64,000 nucleotides of DNA, taken from the NCBI RefSeq assembly GCF_040807025.1, contig NC_090968.1, positions 4,577,906-4,641,905 on the forward strand. Direction: 5' to 3'. Origin of the DNA: Struthio camelus. Its lineage: Eukaryota; Chordata; Aves; Struthioniformes; Struthionidae. The notes under the pieces were generated by a model. The model saw only the letters and a program-made list of their open reading frames with translations, did no database searches and was not told the DNA's origin. The position numbers and the translations under genes were made by a program. This document shows positions 14,011 to 27,708 of the stretch, piece by piece. Positions within the stretch are counted from its first letter, which is position 1, and each line of letters begins with the position of its first letter.

Positions 14011-14914
14011 CCTATTCAACAATCATCACCGTTTCATATAACTGGAAGGTTAACTATATTAGAAAACAAGGTACTACTATACCCTTGATTTCATACCTAA
14101 TACATGTGTTACTAGAACCTCAACAAAAGGGCATTTATATTTATGCTAAGAACATGCTAACTCATAAAGTTAATGTTGCTATGCAGTTTCAGAGCATATA
14201 GCTGCTGTGAACCTCCACTAATTTCAACATATGTACAATCAATGCATGGACGTTACAATTCTAATGGTGGAAACCATCTGCTAAAGAGTCCTGAAGGCAC
14301 AATATTTTCCTTTAGACCTAGAGGAGGTACACAGCACAGGCTAGCCTTGTGAGAACTTCCCTTACTCATCCTGGTGAATAGAACTTACAATCCTTTCAGA
14401 GAAAGATAATTTAAGGCAGAAAAAACAAGAAAACCATGCCCATCCATTTCCAGATCTCCAATTAAGAGCTCTGCAGAGAAAAATACAGATGCAGATGCAC
14501 CACCTGCATGGGTCTGGACTGAGCCCTACCAAAATATCTCCTACGTGTCCACAGCAATTTCTGCACACTGCGTTTCAGCTTTAAAAAAGAGCTGACAAGA
14601 CCCAGTGCCTTGTATATCAGATGCCTAGGTTAAACAGAGCTGCCTGATTTTTATGGCTGCCTTTGTTCCTTTTGGGGGGAGAGGGTATGGGGGGGTATTA
14701 AGCCTTTTTAAGGGTCTCAGATTCAGATTCAAGAGCTAGTGCTGAAAATCTTGGCCTATGGTCTCTGGCTAGAGTCAAACTATTGCTACAAAAATGCTGA
14801 GTGTTTCTCATAAACTCTTTGAAACCTACAGAGTCCCAAACTGGATGATTTAATCAATTAACCTGTCATTCTGATATGAAGGTGGTTCATATGTAAGCAT
14901 ATATTCAATTAAGA

Positions 14915-15005
14915 CCACTATGTGGGCCAAATCCTCTTTAGCTCATTGTCTGCAAGTCAGTAGGACTTTTCTGAATAAGGTGAGCAGGTTTTGGACTCAC
15001 GGTGA
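14915..15005. repeat. Possible old amniote interspersed repeat (MITE-like)
   Basis: 'gtgggccaaatcctc' followed by 'caagtcagtaggactttt' resembles an ancient palindromic repeat frequent in turtles and crocodilians (a 'ggccaaattctg' end with an internal 'cattgacttcaatgg'). The match is from memory and diverged. Confidence 0.3.
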
Positions 15006-15596
15006 AGAACAAGATCACCAGCTGTGCACATTCAGTTTAAATATTCAGCCAATCTTTCAGTGGAAGATTCATTTGTCATGTCCCTTGGCACTTTCCAGTC
15101 TAATTATTCAAGACTTTATCCTCTCTCCCCACCCAAGTGTCTATTGTTTTTAAAGTGATAGCATACAGCTCAGTCTAAATAGAGAGAAAACACAAGATGA
15201 GCTCAGTTGCAAATAACTGCGGAATTGGGCCGCATCTTCAGCTTCTAGCCTACACTTTTGTAGAGCAGACGATAAGAGATAATGGCCTGAGGCCTACACA
15301 GATGATGTATCACACACACAGCTTTTGCTCTCGAGCGGACGGTGCTGAAGTCCACCTGAAGACAAAATGGGAATACCCTGTTGGCTCTCATGACAGTACA
15401 GCTTGGAAGATGTACATGCCTCAGTAGAGATATTCATGCTATATCCTTTCAGGCAAGTTGCAGAAAAGGTATTTCTCACCTTGTTCTTGCTTTTGATTCC
15501 CAAATATACACTAGGGTATTTTGCTACTCCATGGTATCTTTCACCAAGCTATGCTTTCAAACTCCCTTCACGTATGACCTTATAAAAAAAACAAGC

Positions 15597-15619
15597 AAAA
15601 AAAAAAAAAAAAAAAAAAA
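15597..15619. repeat. Poly(A) run, 23 bases
   Basis: Uninterrupted A run after an A-rich lead-in. No recognisable retroposed gene lies directly upstream. Confidence 0.8.
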
Positions 15620-15709
15620 GCAACCCTCCCCCCAAACATCTGCTCAGTAACGCAGCAACATTATGGTTCAGGTTTTCTACAGATCTTTCACAAAAATAAT
15701 TCATTAGCA

Positions 15710-15800
15710 TGCCCATTTTACAGGTGGGAAACTGAGGCTAGGGTGTGCAGAAGCCTCCCTCAAGGTGACATGTTAGATTATTGACGAGTTGGAAACGCAT
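15710..15800 (-). repeat. MIR-type SINE remnant
   Basis: 'cccattttacaggtgggaaa' followed by 'ctgaggctaggg' is a clear match to the reversed MIR core 'ccccattttacagatgagga' plus 'aactgaggc'. 'ctcaaggtgaca' after it fits the next core segment. Confidence 0.6.
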
Positions 15801-16889
15801 CCTTTCTCTCAACACGTGAAGAGACAGTGCTTTCCAAACAATTCTACATGTGCAAAGGGGATAAAATATCTATAAGGAAATTTGTTCTACTTGAGAGCTT
15901 CCCAGAGGGGTTTGAATGACAGAGTATACAACACCTTGACAGTATCTTTTTAAACAAAGGAAGCACATTGTACATGTCTCAGACATTTCTCCACAGAGTT
16001 CAAGGCAGCAAAGGTCACTGTATACTATATCTTTAAATAAAGCAACTAAGATAAAGGGAAGGAACCTAAACTGGAGACAGCCAGTTGTGATAACAGAGGG
16101 CTCTGTAGGTAGCTGTCTGTTGCCATCTAGTGGATAAAAAAATAAATACACCAAAATCAGAGCCGTAAGGGTCTGGAGTCCTCTTCTCCAAAAATTCAGG
16201 GTCTTTCCTGTTGGGTTACCCCGAACTCCTATTCCGCCACGTTATTAGCTGCTTGCTGTTTGTTTTAAAGCTCAAAAGGACATTCTCCTGTTGACTGAAA
16301 AAGCCAGTGAAAGAGCAGCTTGGATCAAATTTGAGTTTAATTAGTTTTAAAGATCAACTGAGAGGAAGAAGGGGGAGGGATGAGGGAAGTGGAAGGTAGA
16401 CTAAACTTTTATGCCAAATGGCAGACAAAGGGTTTGCTTTGCAACTTCATGCATCAAGCACTGTGGTCAAGGGGTGAACACTAATTGAAAAGTTTTCAAT
16501 GTATATTAATTTAGTGCCATTTTAAAAACAGCTAACAGTTTTCTTCTGTCGTTAACAGTTGTGATTCAAGTTAGTTTCTGTTTTTTCTCTCCTGTTACAG
16601 TTTCCAGGATGAAAGCATTTAGTGTAATTTATGCAATGCCAAGCCATGGGACTCTGTTGTCTAATTCTGTAAAATAGGAGCTTTTTATGCCTGGCAGCCC
16701 ATCTCAAGTCACCAGTTTAAGAACGAACAGCAAGAGAGGGTAGCTGGAACTCTGCCTATAGGAGTTGTTATTTCTAATCCCACCCTTCGATATTTATGCA
16801 TACTGGCTCAGATCACAAGACCTGACCAGCTCAGCAGCCTGCCAATAACAACAGCTAATACATTTACATTTCTTGCCATATAATCCAGA

Positions 16890-16955
16890 AAAGGTCTCTC
16901 TGCCTCAATTTCCCTGTACGTGAAATTGCAACTATTACCTTGACCTTAATTTATT
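16890..16955 (+). repeat. MIR-type SINE remnant
   Basis: 'tctctctgcctcaatttccc' then 'tgtacgtgaaattgcaacta' matches the forward MIR core 'ctctgtgcctcagtttcctc' plus 'atctgtaaaatgg'. Confidence 0.5.
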
Positions 16956-17334
16956 AAACCCTTTGAACCTTGCAGGTGCAAGTTAACTATAATCACATAT
17001 TATCTTTTGTAAAGATCCTCTAAATTCAGGCGCCAACATAAGGTCAAGAAGAGGATAGTATCTACGATAGTACACACATTAGAATATAAGGAATGAGGAA
17101 GGAATAAGGAAGATGACAAGTCAGGCATGGACAAAAATCTGGCTACAGAAACCCTCATTTAGGCAGCCAAAGAATGGAAGTCCCCAGAGACATAGGATAT
17201 GTTTGATAACTTGTGTCAATCACATGGAAACCTAGTTGCAATGAGTATGCTTTCAAGTGCATGCAAAGGAGAATGAGGGAGATGACTCGTTACCCACAAT
17301 TAACATGCTCAGGATCCCCCAGTACAGTATCATT

Positions 17335-17352
17335 AAAAAAAAAAAAAAAAAA
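17335..17352. repeat. Poly(A) run, 18 bases
   Basis: Uninterrupted homopolymer in intergenic DNA. Confidence 0.8.
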
Positions 17353-17944
17353 CCCTACATCTGAAATAACCAGACAACAGCCACTCCCTATTAGCCAAAT
17401 GTCAAACAGCCACAGATCTTTAAGAATAAGTGCATTGGTGTTTAATACTGTCTATCTTGTAAATAGAATGTCAGTTAAGTAAATTAATGTCCAATAGACA
17501 ATATTTAAGGAGTGGGGAAAATGTTTTCCATTATACCATGTCCCCAGGCAAGGGAGATGATCATTTTCTACCCTACTAGGAAAGGCATTACACCATTAAA
17601 TTATAACAAATTAGTTTTGGGTTATGTGCTTTACTAGTCCCACATGGTAGCTAAAACTTCTACATTATTAGACTGCCAGGCAGAACAGGAACGGTTCCGA
17701 GTATTCATGGGACTCGGAGAATAATGATTACACCTTGCTCACTTCTGGACCAGAGTCAAACTTTAAAATGTCTTACAGAAGGACATCCTTGCTTACCCTA
17801 GTGCCTTACTCTGCAAGTTTGCCATCGTGTTCAGGGGGAACGCTCACCAAAGAACATGTCGCTCAGCAGAATCTGGTACTTACTCACCTTCCCTCTGTTA
17901 CCTGGCCTTCTAACTAGCTGCAAGTGTCTGAAAAAGCCTAGTCC

Positions 17945-18088
17945 AAAATATAAAACACTGGAGCAGGAGTCTACAAAACTGGGTTCTTCTCTTGGCTTTG
18001 CTGTATGATTTTAGGAAAAACTAAATACAACAGTCTGTTCCCTGTGTCCTTAATCACACTTCTTGAGGTGCTAAGTGCTTTGGGGAAG
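17945..18088 (+). repeat. MIR-type SINE, fairly long copy
   Basis: Segments occur in MIR order: 'actggagcaggagtct', 'actgggttcttctcttggct', 'tttgctgtatgattttagg', 'ctgttccctgtgtcc', then 'gctaagtgctttgggga' near the tail. This is one of the better preserved MIR-like copies in the window. Confidence 0.6.
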
Positions 18089-19812
18089 AATTGCTTCTTA
18101 TTTTAAAGATTTTCAAAACAACACTTGTCTTCTTTAAGCACAGCTTCACTGTGCTTAAAGATACTGAGTCTACCCTGAAGAAGCCAGCTGCAGAACTAGA
18201 GAAGTTGCATCACTGTTCTATACTTGAATATGCTCTAAAGAAAAGCTTGGGCTAATAGCTCATGTGAACATACTGTGATGACCTGGATAAGTAACCAATA
18301 TCTGCATTCAAGCTCATTCTTCTTTCAACTGGTATTATATCTTTGGTGACTAGGGTTCTTAAACTGACTTCACACCTAGTTCTTGGTCTTGCTGCAGAGA
18401 TCTCCAATTGTTCACAGAGCAGCTGTTGAATTGATGTGATTTCCAGCTCCCTGTATTAAGATAAACTGGCACTGATTTTGGATTACTCCGATACCTCAGA
18501 TTAGATAGTTTGGAGCAGGAATTCTCCCAGCTATTTCAACCCGCATTCATCAGTCAGAATCCTTACTTTGCCAGGAAAGACTGGATTCTTGGCACATTTC
18601 TTTCCTTGCGATTAAAGTGCCCAAGAACATTTTCAGTTAGTAAATCAGCAAGGTTTTCACAATTCCCCCAGAGCTCAGGGAGTTCTGCTACCCTCAGACT
18701 AAGCTGATACAGGAATAGGAACCCAGCTGCACTGTCTCTCAGGGGAATGGACCACAAAGTAAAATGTCCCAGGGGAAATGTTTTTTTCTAACCCTAGCAA
18801 GTTCCTTGTTGATGATGCATTCAGTATAAATACATACGGGGTCAAACGCACAACTGGATCTATCAACATCAAATGAAATAGCTCTCTCTAATGAGGTAGC
18901 TCAGTTTACACCACTGCAGGGTATAAACCTCAAACCTTTAACCCAGGTTTTGCACACACCAAACAGCACTTTAACAGTGGCAGTAAGTTCCACCAGTAGA
19001 CTTCCCACATGCTGGGAAGCACAAGAAATCTAATAAGTAAACTACTGTGGTGAGATTTCCCATTCAATTTTTGCAGATGTCCTGATAAATATCCAAACAT
19101 TTAGGCAGCTCTCCAAACTTAAGCGGAATTACAAGCCTTCTCAGGACATGCTCTACTGTTATTCTTCAAAATTGTATCCAATTTGGAAGGTTAAGCATTT
19201 AAAGATTTTTCTAAAAAGTGCAAAGTAAGTGGAAGAAAGGAGGAACAAAAGAGAAAAAACCCACCCAGCCATATTAATTCTGTTTTGTATCACTTAAAAA
19301 GCTAGCACCAAAAGGCTGAATGGAGCTCACTCGACGTTTTTTTAATGCACTGTAATTTCTCAGGAAAACGCTTTGTGAAAAGTAAGCAATATATCGTAGC
19401 ATATAAGTATGTAACCATAGTTTCCCCCACCACGCAAAACATCTGTGACCTTGCACAGAGGTCATCACTGCAGTAGTGTTTCTCTTTACTTTTAAAGAAA
19501 TGTCAGGCCATTTTTTATGCAAGACTTATGACAGGGTGCTGTTTATTGTATCACAAAGCCACTATAACTCCGGCACAAGGAAACTGCTATTATTTGGAGA
19601 GTATATATCTTCCTGACTAGCAGTAAAGATGAAAATTAGAAGGGTCTTTTTCAGAGAGTACAAGTCAGAGTCTCCCTTAATGATACCAGCATCTTCTCCA
19701 TGATTGAAAACTCAATTATTAGTGGACTGCTCAGTCTGATTAGGGATCACATATCATTCTGGGATTTTCAATTAGGCCACAAAGGCGTTGCGCCCATTTC
19801 CCACTGAAGAGG

Positions 19813-19833
19813 AAAAAAAAAAAAAAAAAAAAA
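19813..19833. repeat. Poly(A) run, 21 bases
   Basis: Uninterrupted homopolymer in intergenic DNA. Confidence 0.8.
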
Positions 19834-22124
19834 CACAAGAACACATAGGTGCCTAATTCCCAATTTTTTGAGGTGTCTTACTGTGCTATATAAGCACTTT
19901 AACCTTTAGACTTAAAATTTCAACTCCCTTCAGCACAGATGTTCTTCCATCCCACGCTGCTTTAGGCTGAATCAAACTTTTTGTTTCCATGAGGAAAGCG
20001 TTGGAGAAAACGCCAGGGACAATTTGGGGCAAAATACAAATCACTGGCAATAACCTCTATTTCCTTTTTTAACCTTTATCATGGCAAATTGCTTGTGGCT
20101 TTTTCTGGTAGCTCTGTTCAGCCCAGAACGAGAACACTGAGGGGCACCAGGCTGTAAGGGCTGCATCTTTTGAATCAGAAGTCCAACTGAGATCCTAACT
20201 AGTTGTGTTCATTGAAGATCCCTTGGTACTTTTCACAAGACTAACCGCTGTATCCTGGCCAAATTCCAGCTCAAGTAATTACAATCTACTTTCCTAAATA
20301 CCCCTCTTCTTTCCCTGCAGCACTTTCCATTGCATATGAAATTATTCTATTATCTAATTATAATAGTGCCCACAGACTCCTGTCAAGCTTGGGGATTTTG
20401 TGAGGTGCTATAGAGAGAACAGACGCCTATGCAGTCCTCTGCTCTCCCAGCAGCAGTGCGTTCAGACCTGTGCCTACCGTGACTCTGAAAGGCCAGACTG
20501 AAGAACAGGGTGCAATTTGAAATACAATACAGCAACTTAGTACAAGAAAAAGAAGTGAAAGACAGAAATATGTTAAGAAAGAAAGCAAAGGAAGGACAGG
20601 TTCCTGCTGGTGGTGTTTTAGGCTGACTGTGTGCTATTTAGCCTGTACCACCCCCCACAGTAGTTGATGACAAAGCTGTTTAGTGTACGTCTACACTGCT
20701 TAACAAAGCAAGGAAAAGGAACGTTTGAACTAGCACCACACATGCTGGAAGAGCCACTCAAAATTTCACCGTGTAACAAGTCGGACACGCAAGTGGAATA
20801 TCCATACTGGCTATAAGTCACAGATGCACTCGTTCTGATCCACCCTTAATTGCAGTGTAATCTGTATTCCTTACACTTCATAAAACCAAGATGATGCTTT
20901 TCACAAGCAGATATGAACTTGTCTTGTCTAGGCTTCAATCAGATCATATGCCAAGCACTGCTACTTGCAGTGCTGGTTAAAGCTAAGCAGCATTGCCAAG
21001 AAGCAGGATATATCAGCTCGGGTTTAACAACATCATGTGAATGTAACTACATGCTTATGTGCTCCACTGAATTGTGAAGCCTTTGATTTCTGGAGCGAAG
21101 GAGGAGGTGGGCTGGAAGGAATCAACTTTCTTCATTATATATTTGCACAAGCAGACAGTTGTGAATCCATTAAAAATGAAAGATTAGATTTTTTTAAAAA
21201 ACTCCATTCCTATCTAAGCTGCCAGATTTTAAAAACATGCAAACAAATGGAAAGTCTGCATAACAATTTTGAAATATCTTTTCCAAAGTACTCAATGAAC
21301 CCAACTATACAAAACCATTCTGAAAATCTGCTCACAAGTACTACATATCTCAAATTCAGAGGGGTGAAATTTAGGAGTATGGGACTAGATGGGACAGCAA
21401 GTCTTTTTCCTGACCATTTTGGGAAAATCATCCTCAAGATATTTAAAACAGAACTGACCACACAACACTCGTTCACAAAAAACTGCATCCTAGCACCAGT
21501 ATCGTGAATAGCGGAGTAAAATAAGGTGATCAGAAAAACATAATTAGTTCTTTGGAAATGTTTGTGGTTCATCATTTTTAATCGGAAAAAAATATATTTG
21601 TGGGTTTTCTGCAAATTTGTTCATTTTTTTCTGCTCTCCATTGTAGGTCTTATATTCACATAATAGCTATGAAGACATTTCAGTTTAGACTGTTGTTGCC
21701 TATGTACCTTTACGCATAGGTTTTGAAACATGTTTCCTTATAATGCTATAATTTAACTTCAAGATTTTTAAATGAAAATGGCAGCAGGATGCAGCCAGCA
21801 TATGCTATGTAGTCCGCAGAGGGCAATTACTAATTTCCCAGAGGATACCTTTTCTTGTGGTGACTGGCAGGGGTTTTTTTTTTTGCTTTTTTATATTATT
21901 ATTAGTAGTAGTACTCATGCCTTTTATTTAAAACATTGCTAGATGTCTGTATCTCAATACACCTGCTGTGCCAGTGATTACACTGTGTTTAATGGCATGT
22001 CTATCTTGGGAGAGCATAGCCGAGTTTAAGAGGGGACTGGAGAGGACAATGAAACAGCTGTTGAATTTGTACATCCCTGCATTCCATTAGAGGAGCTGAC
22101 ACCAGGCTGTTAGGGCCTGGCAAG

Positions 22125-22200
22125 GGCCTTGGCGATATCTGAGCTCTAGCCCCAACTCTGACACTAACATACTATTAGCTGTAGCCGTCTTCCTCAAACC
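22125..22200 (+). repeat. MIR-type SINE remnant
   Basis: 'gagctctagccccaactctg' then 'acactaacatactattagct' resembles the MIR/CORE-SINE order 'ggctctgccacttactagctgtg'. Diverged and short. Confidence 0.4.
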
Positions 22201-23423
22201 TGAAGCTATCGTGAAGGCTCCTAGATAAAGCTGAAACAGCGTGGGAAACAATTAAAGATGAGGTTTTCCAGAAGTACCTTGTTCTGGCCTAATTCTTCTT
22301 CCCCTGAAGATGATAGTGAATCCCCTGTCGCCTTCAACAGACTTAAGCGGGCTATGAACCTTTGTGAAGAATCGTAACATAAACGAGCAAGTCACTACTC
22401 CGTGCATCTCCTCACTTACTCCATGTGCTCTACAGAGGCGATGATCAGGACAACGTGACTTTCTGACACCAAAATGTAGAACCTCCCATAATTCATCCTG
22501 GACATTTAAAACTACAGTATTGAACTAGACGGGCTGACAATTTCATCTCTACCTCATATCAGTGTGATTCTCCAATGATTTCAACCTAAACCTCCAGTGA
22601 TTTCAACTACATTTTTACATATGTACTGCAAAACCAAAGAACATGGAAACTCCTTTAACGATAGCACCATCAGTGATAACAATCATTTCAAGAATGAATT
22701 CCTAAAATATAGAAAAGTCTTTGAAGATCTTCCCTAAAAATTTCAATGTAAATCATCATTGCCAGCCAAACTCAAATGAAAAATTTTACACCTGGATCTA
22801 GATTTTGACAGTCTGTCAACTTGGGTGTTAAGGCAAAAACATGCACAATGGTAGAGCAAATACCTAACTGGAGGTCCACAACAATGAAACTGACTACACT
22901 TTTGTCCACGTTTGCCGCTTTGATTTGATTCCTTACCTCAAAAAGGTCAAGTATGGAGACAGACTTTTGCTTGTGCCAAATATAATCGGTCCAATCCTCT
23001 GCACCTAGATATTCATCAGATATCATCCAGATAGTACAAAGATCCACATTTTCCAGAAAAAGAAAGGTCAAACCAACTCCTTTTAAATAAAGGGTCAATC
23101 AATGACTCAATAATACCAAATCACTGTTACCCAAAGCTCTTCCCCACTGTGTGGCTTCTATTCTGCAGGCAACAGAGTAGGCCCAACAAGAATTCTGCTT
23201 TTTCCTAGGATAAGTGAAGTCTCAATTCTGCAGAGAGAGCTACATGGCTGGATCCTTCTACCTACTTAGATCCTCATTAATTTCAACAAAGAGCAAATGA
23301 GACAAAAGAATCCCCTTCTGCAGATTCACCCAGAACATTTAATTCTCACAAAGCTACTTTTGAGCAAAGTAGCTCCAAAGGAGGTCCAAGTTCAAATACA
23401 ACATGCCAATAAGGTGATAAATC

Positions 23424-23444
23424 AAAAAAAAAAAAAAAAAAAAA
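23424..23444. repeat. Poly(A) run, 21 bases
   Basis: Uninterrupted A run followed by a GA-rich stretch ('gagaagaaagagaagg'). Confidence 0.8.
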
Positions 23445-24227
23445 GAGAAGAAAGAGAAGGCTACTGAACATGTGTCATCAGAGCTGAGAGATAAGTTACA
23501 TGTTACAGACATCAGACAAAGAATTGGTGAGAATAAAGACTTAATTCTCTTAATTCTTGGACAGCTCTTTACTAAAAAAAAAAAAAAGTATTCATTAACT
23601 GCATTGTTTCTAAGTGGCCTCTCATCATACTTGAGGCTGAAGTAGTTACTGAAGAAGGATCAAGGGTTAAGCTGCACACTGCACACAATAGCACAAGACT
23701 TTAAAAGAAATAATAAAAAAAGCTTCATCCAATTTTTTTTCCAAATTAAATCAAGAACATTCATAATTAGTTTTTACACCGGAGACATCTAGTGGGAAAT
23801 GAAAGAACTGAAAGAGCCATAAGCTGCCTTCACCCTTTCATTAATATTTGCTCCCAAATGCAGGTCAAATAAATCTAACTCACAGTTTGAAATGAGTAGC
23901 TTTAAAACTGATGTATTACTTTCTGCTCGGATTTATGCCACCCATTTTAGATAATTACTCCCAATGCTTTTCCCCTATTGTATTCAAAGCTTCTTCATAA
24001 GAATGAAACGAAGTTGAGTTTCTTGAGATCTCTTCTGCTTTTAATAACTTTTCATTGCCCTCCACCTCTCCCCACCCGCAAAGATTACTTCCACCTTTGC
24101 AATTTAAGGCAACTGGATTTGTGCAGACAGACACCTTGCACTCATTCATGCACGTGTTTTGTTCCCTCTGTTATGATAAATTGTATTGTCCAAGCACATA
24201 GTAAAAGACCATTCTGTCCTGAATCCA

Positions 24228-24390
24228 AGGCCCTGATTCTGTGGAAACTTACTCAGTGGATCAACTCAGGCATGTGGGTAAGTTTCCTGAAGCACATGCA
24301 TAGGCCCTATGCTCACAGGATTTATGCACATCAACAGGGTTACACATACTGCATAAAGTTAAGCACGTGTTTAAGTCATTATGGGGCTAG
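24228..24390. repeat. Old amniote interspersed repeat (MITE-like)
   Basis: 'ggccctgattctgtgg' at the left, 'tttatgcacatcaa' in the middle and 'aaagttaagcacgtgtttaa' near the right resemble an ancient repeat common in turtles and crocodilians, with a 'ggccctgatcctg' end and a 'ttaagcacgtgtttaag' motif. Identification is from memory of the pattern; family name not assigned. Confidence 0.4.
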
Positions 24391-27300
24391 AAATGAAATA
24401 GGCACAGAGCGAAAGGGGAAGTAACCCAGTATCACGAAAGTTACGTCCATGTGGCATGATGCAACACTATACCTGAACTAGTTCTAAAACACAGCTGTTA
24501 AAGGAAGCAGTTCAGTCCCACTAACACGACACACTGCTCTAGCTAATATACCCTACTTTGCAGAAAGGCTGATTATTCTGGGCAAAGCATCATATCAACA
24601 GAGCTGTACTGGTTCTATATGCTAAGCTAAAACAGGTATCACTGAACAGCATCACATTAGGCTTTTTAAGTGTATCCAGAGAAAGCCGGTAGGAACAGAA
24701 ATTATATATTTAGCCTAAAAATAAAACACTAAGCGGAAATGCTATGCTGCTATATCAACAGAAACTGGGGTGGGAGGGGTGGAGAAAGGACCCATCCTGC
24801 CAAAAATCCAACTGCAGGAGTGTGTCTGCACACCTCAGTGCCACACAGCTTTAGAGGACAATGAACTAAAGGGGAATAATGCTTACCAATTTGTATTCAA
24901 AAGATTTTGATGTAGAGAGAAACAAAAGCAAGAAGAGAATAGTTGTAAGAAAACGCAACGTAACTTTGCCCCTTACTCAGGGCTGGGTGCTACAAACAAG
25001 AAAATTGAACTTGCGCTCATGAGTTCCCTATGGCCATGGAGAAGAGCCAAAATACCCACTAAAGTCCTTCCCGACAGATATGGGAGCAACACTGAGGCCA
25101 TAGAATGTGATTCACTGGGGACTGTTAAGCGTGCATCTCATTATAAATCTACATAGGAAATAAAGCCTTCTCCATCAACTTTCCTTTGCTCCCTATTTGT
25201 ATGCTTTCATAGGTTCCATAAATATTGTACACTCACATAGTTAAATCATTCTCTTTTCACAAGGAGGGGTTGCTGTTTATTAGTATCTGGTTGCCGCATA
25301 TGCAGAGAATTTAAGACAGGTGCAAGCTGTTTACAGGTTATGTTTGAAGTTAACGATTGCTTATTATCAGATCAGCTTAGTGCTCAGCTTTAAGTTTTCA
25401 TCATTTTGAGTTCTAAAATATATATAAAAATGCCATAACCAAACAATTATAAAACAAGTGTTTTCTTTGTATGATATTTATCTGCTGGTTTCTCTCCCCC
25501 TCAAAATAACAAGTACCCACGTGTTGTACAACTGCTCTCTGAAATAAAAGACCCGTTTTGCAGCTGGTGACCTGCAGCACAAAAGCAGGGGAGAGAAAGA
25601 CAAGATGGTTGCCTGTACCAAGCTCACCTGAAACCCAGCAGCGTGCAGAGTAAGTAATGCTGCCTAATTTGCTCAGGCCTTATGCTAACACCCAAACCAA
25701 AAGCAAGGCTTTCCTTTTCTTCCTTTACAGGTAACATATGCCACACAAGCAAAAACATGCTCCCCCTAAAGCCTTCAAAGTTCAACCCTCCAATTTCATG
25801 TTTGCCTTATCTCTTCACTGGCCAAACAAACACTCTGCTTTCTTAATTGTAGAAGGACTGAAATGAGGCCTCAGATCCAAACTTTGGGGGAATACAGAAG
25901 TGGATGCAGTACCTTGCTCTGGAAGGAGATAGCTTCCAGAAAAGGCTGGGAATGAGGGGAGACAGAGGGGGACTACAACAAAAGCAAAATCAACGTGGAG
26001 GAATCAAGGTTCTACTGAGATGCACTGTGTACGATCATGTCTGTGTTAATGGTATCTGAGGGCGTTTCTTGCTGGAATTTTTCCACTGAAGGGTAAATGA
26101 GACTTAAGAGAGTGTATTTCTCAGAGAAATCAAAGGATCAACTTGCTCTACAACCTTCCAAGAAGGAACTAACTCTAGGCAGCCAAGCTACCTGGCAAAA
26201 CCAACTGAAACTCAGAGCGTGGCAAGAGCGATCCAGCTCTCAGAGCTGGGGCCATTTTCAATTAGAAGCATTACTTGGTCAGGAAAATCTCTTCAAGGGA
26301 CAAGTTTCACGAACAGCCAAAGAACCCAACCAGTCAGACAACTTCCAGCATCCACTGACTAGAACCATTGTGGGAAGAAGCCAAGCATTATCACTGTTAT
26401 CAAAACTAAGGCTTCCTCGACAAAGCAATACCATACCCCATTCACCAGGCACAAAGCAGGGCTTACTCTGAGCCAGATCCAAGGTGACAATTTGTCCCCC
26501 ATACAGCATCCCCAACAATAGGAAGTTTACACCTTCTCCTTTCTTGCTTACAAATTCCAAAACTACATTAGGTCATGTAAATGGAGAAATATAAACATAA
26601 AAAACAAAATTGAGGGGAAAATCCTCTCAGAGAACTTACCCTCTGCAAAACTCAATGTCACCACAACCAGAGGAGAAGAGTGTAACTAGGGGTAATTAAA
26701 CACACCTGAGCCCAGCCTGCTCTACAGGTGACTCATCAGTTCACAGCACAACTGTTGTGTCTTAAATTCCCTTCTGCAGGGGCTCTTCCCCTCTTCTGTA
26801 AAAAGGGTGGGCTTCAGCTGTGCAAAGCAGATGCAGGGTCATATAGCCACGAAGTTCTAAGAGAAGAAAAGATGAAAATGAGAATATAGTATTTTGCTTT
26901 CTAAATTTCAGCATATCAGAAGTTACAGGCACTTCCATTGTAAAAGGGGGAGTTACACAGTTGTGAATTTTTGAAACCTGTTTTGGGTTCATTGCTGCTA
27001 CTTAATCATTATATTAATGCATTTCTATGTGTGTATATACATTTTATTTGTGCATGTTGCTCTACAGGATGTGCTGGTCTGTCCCTTTCAAGTAGATTTA
27101 GCAAAATCTTTTCCTCTGTGCCTAGTAGTTGCTAAATCTTCAAGAAACTTCTGTCTTCAGAGATTTACTCTTCTGAGGTGTGGCTTTTATGCAGCACATA
27201 ACAGAGGAAGTACACACCCTTGGCAATTATGAAAGTTTGATTTTTTTTTTGTACTTATTTCTTTGCTTCCCTTCAGTACATTCAGTAAATAATTGTATAT

Positions 27301-27690
27301 GGAAAAACTTTTTCTCTCACAGAATTTGAAGCTCCAGGATATTCAAAACTCTATAAAACAAAGAACAGCTAAAAAAAAAAAAATCACATTTGTTTACCTC
27401 TCTGGTGAGATTAGCTGAAGACCTGCCAGAGTTAAAAGCAAAAAATCTTAAGCCGAAGAAGAGGCTAGAAAGAGGGGAGGATGGAAACAAATGCTTTATT
27501 TGGGCAGGCAAACTTGTTCCACCTGCTGAAGAAAGGAATGAAATTAATTCCTCTTTATTTTGTTCTGTAGGGCTGGTGTCATGTATTTCTTGTCCCTGCA
27601 TACTGCTAGCAGAGACTTAACTATTTTCTTAAGCTGGACAGTAGAAGAAAATGTTTAAAAAAAGGGGAAAAAAATGTCGTATGGTGATAG

Positions 27691-27708
27691 GGAGGAGGAG
27701 GAGGAGGA
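27691..27708. repeat. (GGA)n microsatellite
   Basis: Six consecutive GGA units, 18 bases, in a purine-rich stretch. Confidence 0.7.

Noticed and set aside
18764-18777. TCCCAGGGGA, a match to the EBF consensus
   Set aside because: About one chance match is expected in a window this size and nothing else supports it.
20675-20720. 'gtgtacgtctacactgc' as part of a reptile-type repeat
   Set aside because: Too short and uncertain to call.
21037-21507. 156-codon open frame, longest in the desert
   Set aside because: No domain, no splice context, and a 134-codon frame overlaps on the other strand; chance frame in AT-rich DNA.
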